This document shows positions 49,401 to 61,400 of a stretch of 64,000 nt of DNA, one piece after another. The stretch is from Acanthornis magna (taxonomy: Eukaryota; Chordata; Aves; Passeriformes; Acanthizidae). Location of the stretch: contig JAWUZG010000964.1 of assembly GCA_036785705.1 (NCBI GenBank), positions 62,001-126,000 on the forward strand, read 5' to 3'. Each line of letters starts with the position of its first letter. Position 1 is the first letter of the stretch. The position numbers and the translations under genes are program-made. The notes under the pieces are model-generated. The model saw nothing but the letters and a program-made list of their open reading frames with translations, was not told the DNA's origin and made no database searches.

Positions 49401-52400
49401 TTTTCTTGTCTTCTAACAAACGCTCCTTCAGGAACTTCATGAAGATTCCATTGGCCAACCCCGACTGCTGAATTTCAAAAGCTTCTGCTCCTTGGCACCT
49501 GTGAGATCATCAGATAAGGAAAAAATATGCTAGATTAATAGTAAATTTATGTTGGGTACAATTTGAAAACCAGGTTGTGTCCAAGGCCAACCTGCTATTT
49601 ATGTTCCTTTGCAAGCAGCTCAGGGATGGTTTCTCTCACAGTGACATCACAGGCCAGGCCTGTTCATCACACTGCTTACATAAGGAGCTTACATTTATTA
49701 TAGGAGACTTTAGCAAAGCTCCTGACTACTTCTATTCAGCAGTTTTCACACTTGAAAAGTGACCAAGGTTACTGGCCCACAGCTCTGCTCTGGAAAAGAT
49801 CAGCTACACAATCTCAGTCATTTCTGTGGCACAGAAGAAGAAAAATTTCCTTACGTTGCATATCCAAAAACGATGTTGGCCGTAACCTTCAGAGCATCCA
49901 AGATGAGAATTGTGTCATCATATTCATTTCTGTAATAAATGGAAACACAAGATAGTAAAATAATAATTTGAGCACTAATAATAGCAACAAGTTCAAAATA
50001 GAAAAAAGCAGAGCTCAGAAGCAGTAATTTGTTTCACTCCTACAAGTCTGGAATGAATCCTGCTAAAGGACAAAAGTCAGCACCATCACCACTCAGGTTC
50101 CTGAGGTCAGTGTAAAGACAGAGGCACCATGCATTACCCAGAGCAGGGCATGCTATAGTAACAAATAGAGTTTGGCTGCAAAACACGATTCTGATATCCA
50201 CCAATTTTAGATTATTTCAAAAACGGCATGATTTTAAAAAAAATTTTCCCCCCAATCATGGTGTTGTTAGGACGTGGCTTATGTAGATGGATTTCCTGTT
50301 TGAACAGCAGATTGTGGAGCTGAACTGGGCTATGGGCATTTCATTAGCAGCGACGTTTAGAGGCTCCACAGATACTAAAAACACCAGCAATTTTCTGTCA
50401 GGAGACATTCCTTAGAGAGCAATCGCCAGAAGTGCCGACTGAAGAGCTGATTTCAAGAACAAGTTTAATTTATCATAGCAGTTTCTCAACATGGGAAGAA
50501 CACATCACATTGTTTAGAAAAATCCCATAAATCAGTTGGTTTTTAACCTCTAAATAAAGATACAACATCCTCAGCATAAAAGCAAAATCCATGGCTCTGA
50601 AGAGTACTAAAATAAGCACTTCACTCGAGCCCTTCTGCTAAATTAACATGCCTTTGATCACAGGGATTCTCCTTCCTCCCCGTGATGAAGAAGATGGATA
50701 GTGATGCCGGGGAAAGGATCCTGCTTCTTTTTTAATCTGCCCAATTTCACTTTTAACCAGTCTGCTTATAACTTTTAAAAGACAACAACAACAAAGAAGA
50801 GATAAACGTCATTCCAATCAGGAGGCAGGAATGTACCCATAGGGACAGAGTCTAACCGCCAGGTTCACATCTCCATCCAAGATGTGGATGAATCCTGCCA
50901 CTGCTAAAAGCACTCAGGTGCAGGCTGGGAATTCTCAGAGCCATCAACTCTGCAGCACAGCGAATTCTCAGCCTGAAGACCTCTCCTCGGCAGGAGGCCC
51001 AGCTTTCTGTCAGGGGATACCTTTTGCGACACATGTCCAGCAGGAACACGTTGAGTCCCGTCTGCTTGTCCTGCATCAGCCGCAGGATGTTCTGCACGCA
51101 CAGGCAGTTCGCCGAGCGGTACGGATTCGGGGCGTCGATGGGAACCATGAAACTGTTGCCGTAGTTCTCATAGCCGTGGCCAGCGTAGTACAGCAAAGCT
51201 GAGATGGAAAGAGGTGTGCACAGTTGTGGGATTTGGTCCAGGTTTTGTTTCGGACGGTCGGGACGGAGACGAGAGATCTCTGGAGTCAGGCTTAGAGCAT
51301 GAGGTTTATTGTGAAAGGGAATGGGTGTAGGCGAGCTGCCGGGAGCTGCCAGACACAGCTCAGAGCAGGTCAGAGAGGTGAGAGAGAGAGAGAGAAGAAA
51401 GAAGAAGAATCGAATAATAATAGAATCCCGTGGTTGCTGTTTACAATACAATAAATCATCTTCTCTGCTGAATATTCTAATTTTCACTAACCAATCTAGA
51501 ACAAGCTACAAATCCTACATTTACATGCAGCCTATGAGAGTCATTGCATTACCATACGGCGTTACATTTTAAACTCAAAAACTGCTTTTTGGACCCTCTG
51601 CTGTGTTGGTAGGGTCTGCTCTGACCTTTGGACCTGCCTGCAAGCAGAGGGGATTGTTTAATCAAAAGGGGGATTGTTTAATCAAAAGGGGGATTACCTT
51701 CAGTGGCCACACCATTGTTTTCCAGTTGTTCAGTCACTGGGGTTTGGTATCTCAAAACTTGTCTTCATTTCAATCTCGCCTATAGTTTCCGTGTTCTCAG
51801 CATCTTTTGCCAGGTAATCATATTGATAAGGCTTTCCTATTTCATCCTCCCCAACACACAGTGAGCAGTGCGTGGGAGCACTGAGCAGCTCAAACCTTCC
51901 ACGCACAGCATGTGGCTGTGGGACAGGGAGCTCACTGAAGCCACATGAACATCAACTCCACAACAAATCCCACATGCAATAGAATCAGTTAGATAATGGC
52001 ATCAAACACACCGAGTGAGATACTCTTAACATGCTCTGAGTAGTTATGATCTCGAACAGAAACAATCTGTTATGTACGATGTGTAACTCACAGATAGGGA
52101 CAAGAAAATGTGCCAACTGTAAAACATCTTCTCCACATCTGCAATTACAAAGCTCCACGCAGCAGTAAGTCTGCAGAGTTTATAGACAGAAAAAAAAAAA
52201 TGTAGAAGAGTTTGGTAGGACTCCAGAACACATCCCCATTACCAAACTACCGACAGCTCCCGTTCGCTTGATTGCTTAAATTTTCCTTATACGAATAAAA
52301 ATGTCCAATATTAAAGTCATATAAATTTGCAGGAAGATTACATGATCTTAGAATTAATCACCTCTATTGCCATAAAATTCTGGCCCTTCAAACGGAATTC

Positions 52401-55400
52401 TGGCCCTTCAAATGAAGCCTTTGCTTCTCTCTGACTTGCAAGTCTCTAAAACTATGGCGAGCCCATGCAAAGTGCTGGGATGGAGAGAGGGAGAGAGGCA
52501 CGGGGCACACACGGAGAACTGTCCCTTCTGCAGGGACAAGTCAGGAGTTCTAAAGGGCACAGGATGCAAAATGGATGATTAACACCTGAACAAATAAAGG
52601 TGCCAGTGGGCTGTTTCTAAGATTCCACTGGCTACCTGAGACTAGCCAGTTTCCAGAGAGCTAAAAACGGTATGAACTGCGGCTGCATGAGCTCGTGTCA
52701 GGTCCTAAGTTAAAAGGAAAGTGTCAGTGTTTGGATCTAGACCCAATTCAGGGTTATAGTTGAGATTCTCTGTATATTCTGTGTATATCTGAGATTCTAT
52801 GAGGTGTATATTCTGTAAGTAATTGGACTGACTGAGTGCATTCCTTTTCTATCCTTGGCAGATGACTGTGCTGTGGAATGTGCCAAGTACCTGCAACAGT
52901 TCATCCGCTGAGCTCAGGATCAGAAATAAATCTGCACATACCTGGGGCAAGTGGAGTAAACATGTTTGGAGGGCCTCAACGGAGACTTGCAGACAACAAT
53001 TTTAAGTAGGCTCAAGTTCCTCAGAGACGTCAGCATTTAAGTGATATCTGCCTCCCTCCCTCCCTCAGTCCCTCTCATTTAAAAAGAAAGCAGCCTCAAT
53101 ATTTTTAGCCTTTCAAACACAGGGCTCTGTGCTTTTACCCTGTGTGGAATACAATGTTAATTGCAACCTACATTTAGAACAGCACAAACTAAGACATCAG
53201 AGGAGACAATCATCATCACTTTGTTTACTACTCCTGCCCTTAAGGAGCAGTATGTGAAATGCCACTTTCCTGGCAGGAAGCCAGAATTACAGAGCCTATT
53301 AGGCAGCAGGTTTATATGCAGCAGGGACTAAACGGCAGCAGTCACTATGCCTCTTCTATTTGAAACTATGCCCGCTAGAAAGGCAATAAATCATTACCTA
53401 TTTGTGCACTGACAGCATCTTTTATAGGCTTTAAGCCATTAATAGCCACTGCAGAAAGAACGAGGTGATCGTTTAAAAGAAGTAGTTATTGCCAAACACC
53501 ACTGAAAAACTCTTTTGCTTACCTTCTATATTAACTGGCTGGAAAAGTACAACTGCAAAAATATGCCATGTAAGAGTTTCCTATGGTGCCGCCGAGAAAC
53601 TCATTAAAGCCTTTCAGTATTTTATTTTCTACCTTCATGTCCACAATTATAGGGAAAAATTGAGAAGGTGAAAGAATCTCAAAGCTCACCCAAACAGATA
53701 AGCCCATCTATTTCCCAGGGAATAAAAAAAAGCAAACTGCTCTCAAAAAGCCTCAAGGTTCCTGCCAGACTGAGGCTTCATGTCAGGCAGGTTTTGGCTC
53801 AGATGTAAATGCCCAAATGTCAGAGCAGCCAGTTCTGCACAGACAGAGCATCAGGTAACACCCCCGGAAAAAAAGTCATGCTAAGAAATAAGCTGACCTT
53901 GTGTTCCAAAACAGGATCAAATCATTTTTTCTCAAATGGACTTTTACTACAGGAATTCTGCAATCTAAATAGGACACCTGGCAAAACTTCTTGCTCTCTG
54001 TCCTAAATCATTTTGGGAGTTTTTTACACACTCTTAGCTTTTAGAGAAAAGACGAAATAGTGGCAATCAGTTGAAAACTCAAAGCCCACGTTAAGAACTT
54101 TTCTTAAACTCCAAACCAAGCCACTCTTGGCCTTTTCCATGCAAGACAGGAAGGCTTTTGCTCCATGCATCAATTCCATCATGCTCTCCCCCACTTCTGT
54201 TTTGTGCTTTGTCCCCCGAAATTCAATCTAGGCCAACAAACACATCAGTACTATCAAACACAACAAAAGCCTGCATTGCAGTTTTGGGTGCAGTTAAGAG
54301 TTCAAGCATTTGATCTGTTCTCGAAGTAAAGTCAAAGGATATGCTGCCGGTGCCTTTATCTTACTCTTCCCATTCCACATACCTAACATTTACGCTGGAG
54401 TTTATTTAGCAAACACCAGCTGTTTTCTACTTGCTACATACAAAACTGACCTACTTCAGAAGGGATTTCACGTGCTCTTACCATAAACTCCTTCATCCAG
54501 GAGAAGTAAGAATTCATCCACTGCATTTCGCATCTCAGACTCGGTAAGATCCAGCAAAGAAACAACTTTGAAATCCAGCTGCCTTAGCAAACTGGTCAGT
54601 TCATAGACATCTACCATGGGAGCCTTGAGCTGGGGATGATTCCAGTAGGTCATGTTTCCTATCAACAGAGCCACCTTGTCTGTAGCTGCCAAGACACAGA
54701 GAGAAAAAACATACCATGTTCATATATTCCATGGGTTCAATACCATTAAACTGAAGGTTTTCCAAAGTGGAAAAAAACCATACCATGTTCATATATTCCA
54801 TGGGTTCAACACCATTAAACTGAAGGTTTTCCAAAGTGACAAAAAAATACCATGCTTATATATTCCATGGGCTCAACACCATTGAATTTAAGGTTTTCCA
54901 AAGTGAAAAAAAAATATCATGTTTATATATTCCATGGGCTCAACACCATTAAATTTAAGGTTTTCCAAAGTGGAAAAAACCATATCATGTTCATATATTC
55001 CATGGGTTCAACACCATTAAATTTAAGGTTTTCCAAAGTGAAAAAAAACATATCATGTTTATATGTTCCATGGGTTCAACACCATTAAACTGAAGGTTTT
55101 CCAAAGTGACAAAAAAATACCATGCTTATATATTCCATGGGTTTAACACCATTAAACTGAAGGTTTTCCAAAGTGAAAAAAAACATATAATGTTTATATA
55201 TTCCATGGGTTCAACACCATTAAACTGAAGGTTTTCCAAAGTGAAAAAAAATACCATGCTTATATATTCCATGGGTTCAACACCATTAAATTGAAGGTTT
55301 TTCAAAGTGAAAATTTTAAATCCAATCTCACTTCAGGCATAGTATTTTATGTGATTTTAGAAGTCATCGCACATCAACAACATGGCTCAACTCTCTATTC

Positions 55401-58400
55401 AGCCCAAAGAAAAAGACATCCCCACATGAGAGGGAACACTCACAGTCCCCCTCACACCGATGAGCTGGAAAGAGCCATGAGATTCTGCCAATGACAGGGC
55501 ATGCCTGACCACTCAAGCCTACAGTGCAAATTTAAGAATGTGATTTAAAAACCTAGCAAGTATTCTTCATAGCACATGTGCTGTCCGTCTCTTGATGAGC
55601 TTCAGCTCAGCATCAAAGCATCCACAGGATGGGGACACGGAGAGCTAAGCTGGCAGGGACAGCAATCCTTTCTGTCCCATCATCCCAACACTACTGCCTC
55701 CACATGTTCAAAGGAACGGAGTGGCTAAGGCCTGGCCACAGGAATCTGAAACAGTAAACTGGAACAGATGAGAAAGTGCAGACGCTTCCCAGAGGCACTA
55801 AAAATACTGTGCCCTCAGCACAGCTCCCTCCTGAAAGGGCAAGCGAGCATTGTAAAGGAGCACACAAATACCCCCAGCTCTCCCTCCCTGCAGCTCTCTG
55901 TTTGCACTGCCAGTGCTCAGAAGCAGCAAAATCTGCTTCCCAGATGCCATTGCAGTATAAAACTACTCACCCACAGGTCTGTCACTCGACTCTTCCTGAG
56001 GGTCTGCTTGGAACAGATGAGAAGAGCAGCATGTCAGTGACTGCAGAAAATGAACTGCACGTTCCCCTCAGCCATGCTCTGGTGGCACTGCTTTGGCTAA
56101 CACTTTGCTAGTCCAGTGCAAGAAAAAGCCCTCTTTTTTGGTTTTGGTGGGGCTTGGGGGTGTTTTGCTGATGATATTGTTGATTTGATTTCCTTCACCC
56201 TCTTCCTGCAAATACAGCCTGACAGGATGTGAACAGCTAGTTCTAGAAATTAATAGATGCTTACAGAAAATTGTGAATCTCACCAACTGCACATTGGCAT
56301 TTTCGGTGACATCCGAACAGTTCATCCTCTCCAAACAAAATGCAGACACGCAAAGTGGGGGAAGCTTAGCAGGGATTACCATCTGGATGTGAAAATTCTT
56401 TTATTTTGTACTTCACAGAGGAGTGGCAGAGCCAGTGCTGTGCCAAAGTGGAACACCTGGACAGCATCACAGCAGGACAGAACCCTTTGAGGGACTGAAA
56501 CTGAGCCTGGGCAAACATAAATGATATGATTTTTGGGAAAACTCTATCAGGGATAATCCCTTGTGGAGCAACACGGGATCTACATTTCTCTAATGAACAC
56601 CTAACAGGCTTTAAATCACATTGGCTGGCTCCAACAGAAATATGCCATTCAGCATATCACGAGTGACAGCCAGACACCTTACATCTTTTTCTCACCTTAA
56701 TCACTGAGAAAGCAGCAATGTGCTAAAACTGAGAGTTCCAAGAAAGCACAGACAACAAAGATAATTCACTTGGTATTTGTGTAAGTGTAGAAGACTAGCC
56801 TTGGGTGATTTTACAAAGATAACAGCAGCCCCAATATGCTTCAAGGTCAATCTTTAGGAACTAGAAAGCTGTGCTTGCTCTTATGGTGATACCAGCTCCT
56901 ATTCAATTCTCAGTTACAGATATATCCAAATACTGTAAAGTTTATACTGCAACCCAGCTAGGCTTCAGTGAATTGTAATATAAAATGGAGAGGCAAAATT
57001 AAAGTTTTTCAAAACTTACCACTTACCTGATTCCTGAAAATCACTTATATCTTCTGTGAAGAAATACACCAACAAAATCATAGGTTAAACGAGAAGCAGA
57101 AACTCAATTTTTATTAGTAAAAATATAAGTGTCATGCCATTATTAAACAAAGCTGAACTCAGAAAACAAACTACCTTTCTAAAATACTTTTGGCTTTGCA
57201 TTTCTGCAAATCAAATGTTTTTTCCACACAGAGAAGAGAAAATCCCACAGCAATACATTAAGCTGTGCTGCACACAGCAGCGCAGTACAGCACATGCAAA
57301 GACAAAAGGGGGGACAGTTACTACACCCCAATCCCACAGGCATGCAAGTAGGCTGAAGGAGCACAGAACAAGGTATCAGAATCACCCCACTGAAAAACAA
57401 ATGTTGGAAGGACTGCTGAAAAAGCAACATCCTGAGCAAAAAAATCTGATTTGGGGAAGCCATGTGTATTCAGAAAGACTTCGGACACAACTGGCAAACA
57501 TTCCAAGCTACCAGGGGTTTCACCTCTTAATTCTGAGAACACTGGAAAGCAGGGAAAAGGAAACAAATATCTCTGAAGCACCAGTGCTCTCGGAGCAGCC
57601 TCAGCCATTCTACACAATCTCCTGTGCTGTGAACACTGCACACTCTGAGACGCTCAGAGTCAAGGGATGGGACCAACATGAAAGGTCAGAACACACTTCC
57701 TCCTCCCCACTGCAGCAGTGCAAAGGAGAACAGAAATCATCTGAATGAAGTTGCTGGAAACACTTCCTGCAGACGTGGAGCTCACACTGGAACTAGCTCC
57801 ACCCAGGCTCCTGGACACCTCCAGATTTTCTTGCTAGGATGTTGCCTCCTGAGCCCCACCAAAGAAATCTCCAGATCTTTGCATTCATTTGAGTACCACA
57901 GAAGAAGAAAGTAGCCTGGATTTTCTGCTCTGTGCGCAGGCAAAGAAGAGAGCAGCACGTGCAGATGGACTGCTGCATCATCCATCAGTGGTTTAAACCA
58001 GAGCAAAGCTCTTAACCCACACACGCCTTTCAGCAGCCCTGTCACCCCCGTTACTGATTTTTAAAACTGATTCACAACCAGAGGTTTACTTTACCTTCTG
58101 TGCACTCCACTGCCATAGCTTGCCTTCCTTGTGTTTTAAAGAGGGGAAAAAATTGGAAGATAAGTGCTCTCAGTTATGAGAGTTAACACACGGGGTGGAA
58201 GACAAAGGTCGCTGGAAGCAAACACGGGGGTTTTAACAAATGGATAAACTGAAAATACAGAAGGCATGTGCTTGGCTCAATAGTGAAAGCTTCAAAAAGA
58301 AATTTTAATGACGTGGGAAAGTGGGCAAAGGAGCTAAGCTGCATGAGACAGAAAAACTCCTTACCTATAACAACTTCTACCTTCCTGGTGTCCTCGTCCT

Positions 58401-61400
58401 CCCGGTCATTGAATACGTGACACCAATACATTCCTTGATGTTCCACATCCACGTAGGTTACCTATGCGAGCATCATCACAATCATCTCCACAGACCTCCA
58501 AAAAATTTAAGGTATTTAAGGTATTTAAGCCTTGCATCTAAGGCCACAGGCAAGAAAGAGTAAAAACTAAAAGAATCACTTGGAGTGAGCACTTCATCAG
58601 AGGTTTTCAAGGCTCTGGAGAAATGATTTTCTTCAAGAAAACTTTCTGTGCTAAGTTCAAGGTGGTTACACATCAGCTCCCACGACTGGCCCGTCGCAAT
58701 AACTTACTGTGTAGACGTTTTTGCTCCCATTTGCCAAGGGAAATCCATTTCTGAACCATTGGTAATGAGGAACTGGGTTTCCAACGGCTCCACATTCTAG
58801 CACCAAAGCATCCCCCACGGTCAGGTTCTGTGGCTGAGGCTGAACACGAACGCACAACTTGTTTTCAGGCAAACCCTTTAAGCTCCCTTAAAAAAGTAAA
58901 AAGGAAGTAAGAAGAAAAGGAAGTGTGAGACAAGCTAAGCACAGCAACAGGGACCCAAGTGCCTCCAGGAAGCAGGAAGGCACTTTCAGAAGGCTTTTTT
59001 TGCCACTCACCGTCAGATGTATCCCGAAGCTCACAAACCTCAAGGCGTGCCCAGCGACTGAACATGAAAGAAGATTCGCTGTTCACTCGGCAGATGTAAA
59101 AGCCAGAATCCTTGACACTCACTGGACTGAGAAGCAGCTCTGGAGAATTACCGTGAGGAACCTGCATCACAGATGAACCAAAAATACTTCTGATTTCCAC
59201 TGGTTTCATCTAAACCACAATCAAGCATTATAGTATTTATTTCCAAGTCCACAACACCGTCCTCAACTCCTTCCCTCACTCCAAACTTACTGGTAGGCTG
59301 AGACACCTGAACTTACAGCTTCCTTTCTGTCCCATTGCCCATGCACAGCCCCCAGGAGTGAAGTGGTCTCAGTGTAAGGAATCACTTATTGTTTTAGCAC
59401 ATTCATAGGATCGTTATCCAGCATTTCTAAAACTTTTAGTTTTATGAGTATATATTGCAATCTTCTCTCATTGTGAATTAGAGTCTTTAAAAAAGGATGA
59501 TCCAAAATCACGATGTGTAATTTTCACTATTTAAAAACCCTGCATTCCCTCGGAGCTCTTACCTCTTTTTCCTGCTTGAACCACTGGTACTGCACGAATG
59601 GGTGTCCTGTTGCCAAGCAGCACAGCTTGATGGCCTGACCGGAGAGCGCTACTTGAGAGTCTGGCTGTACAACAATCTTGATGCCTTCAAAACAGAATTT
59701 ATACATAGCAAAGTTATGGAAAAATACAAGGCAGTAATTTATGTTTGCATTTAAATTGTCCTTGGAGCAAAGAACATTGCTGTCATTAAATATACTTGAA
59801 AATGATTTGTTTGTACTGTGTATACACAGTTCCAATTAGTTCTATTACTTTCAGACATTCAAAATTCTCTTCCTTTATACAAAATTCATGCTTAAAGTGA
59901 TCAGTACTTGATGGAGTTGATAAAAGATTTAAAGTAGATCATTCCGATGTTTTAATTTTAAAGCAAATAATACTTCTCATGGCATCACAGATCCCTTTTT
60001 GGAAGGATATTCACAGTTTTAAGTGTTTGCTCTCCCAAGAAGACTTGCTCTTTCCAAAACTTCCACTTTTTTTTTTGGAAAACAAATTTCTCCTGATTTG
60101 CATCACCAACAGCTCTTAAGAATGTAGATCAGAAAAACCAAATTCACTGGAAGATAAGTACTTTGCACTCCTAGGAAGCATTCCAAACAAGTTCTAAGAG
60201 ATCTGATCCATAATTTCTTCACAGTTTCATTTCTTTTCCTGCAGTTTATTCAGCACTACACTGTCACTCCCTGTAAGTATCACAGAATTTAATGGCTCAA
60301 AAAGAAAAACCTTCCAGCTCAATTTCGTGACTGATTACAAGGCTACATAAACACTTTTTCCATTTTCCTTGGAAAATGCAAAGCGTAAGTTTTACCTTTG
60401 AGGACGGCAAAGTCTTCAACTCCCACCTAGCAGAATTCAAGCGCTAAAGACGTTTGGAGTGTAAAAGCCAGAGCTGCAGTGAAAGCACAGCCCAGAACTG
60501 ACCTGAATGGCTGAGCCAGCGCAGAGCCTCGGTGTGCTCCAGGGCCTGCAAGGACTCGGCCAGCTCCAGCACAGTGCAGCCTCGGTCCCCCAGCAGCTTC
60601 AGCAGGCTCCAGCTGGGACTGCCCTCTGCCTCCAGCACCTGGAGGGAGCACTGCTCCAAATCCAGAGGGCTGCGGAATAACGCGACAAAGACCTCGTAAA
60701 TACTTTTTTTCTCAGAAAGGACCCGGATTAGCAATCGCTTGTAGACAAATAAAGAGATTTTTGAAAATAGAGATGGGAAATTCCTAGCTGATTCGGATGT
60801 ATTTGTAGCACTTCCTTCAAGTTCCAGGAGTTCAGAGGTTATTCAATGACACCTCCACAGACAGGAACTGGTATTAGTGAGATGGATGCTACAAGAGATG
60901 CGTTTTTCTCACAATTCTCACCTAACGTATTAAGAAACCTTTTAATTTTCACTTTTAAAGTGTCAGCAGAAAAAGCAGTACAGCACCTTTCACTTCCATG
61001 TGCCTAATTCAGAAGCGGTAGAGAGTGAGTCAGACTCTTAACTTCAAAGTACAGGAAGAGCGATTTTAAAGTTCTTGTTAAAACAAGTGACTGCTGGAGC
61101 CCAGGCTAACGCTCCGACTGTGCAGCACAGTTAACAGCGTCTGAACTTTATAGTGGCGGTGTCTTCATGCACTTTCGGATTCAATCCACACAGATAATCA
61201 GGAAATAATGATAAAGGGAATGCAAGGTTATATATTCCCGCTAAAAACATTCCTCAGCCTTTCTTTCATTAAATCACAATGCCACGCAAACCTGGGGGCC
61301 ACACAGCCTCACTTCCCAAGTGAGGTGCTCCCGAGGAAGTGACAGCATTCTAGAGAGAGACAGAGCCGCACCGCCGGCCCGCGCCCCGCGCTCACCTCAG

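Larger units (their letters stand above)
51225..51858 (-). mobile_element. Solo LTR of an endogenous retrovirus, sense to MALT1
   Basis: 634 bp bounded by TGTGGGATTTGG and CCCCAACACA, which form a TG...CA terminal inverted pair (on the minus strand it starts TGTGTTGGGG and ends ATCCCACA). Each side is flanked by CAGT (51221-51224 and 51859-51862), a 4-bp target-site duplication, the size typical of gammaretrovirus-like (class I) elements. On the minus strand there is an AATAAA at plus 51305-51310 about 85 nt before the 3' edge, fitting an R/U5 layout. A 20-bp unit repeats twice in the U3 part (51651-51690). No internal retroviral genes are present, so this is a recombined solo LTR. Family unknown. 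Confidence 0.87.
51199..54481. other. MALT1 intron 10 with a solo LTR
   Basis: 3283 bp, the longest MALT1 intron. Its 3' end in transcript sense is almost entirely LTR. Elsewhere there is a short direct repeat (AATTCTGGCCCTTCAAA twice, about 52376-52411) and a CCCT-rich run near 53054. No exon was found. Confidence 0.75.

Noticed and set aside
51225..51858. Full endogenous provirus in MALT1 intron 10
   Set aside because: Only one LTR and one pair of target duplications; no gag, pol or env-like sequence nearby. It is a solo LTR.
54601..54834. Minus-strand open frame across the minisatellite and exon 10 border
   Set aside because: It translates repeat units and then exon 10 out of frame.
57134..57748. 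204-codon plus-strand open frame in MALT1 intron 7
   Set aside because: Antisense, no domain, no support beyond length.
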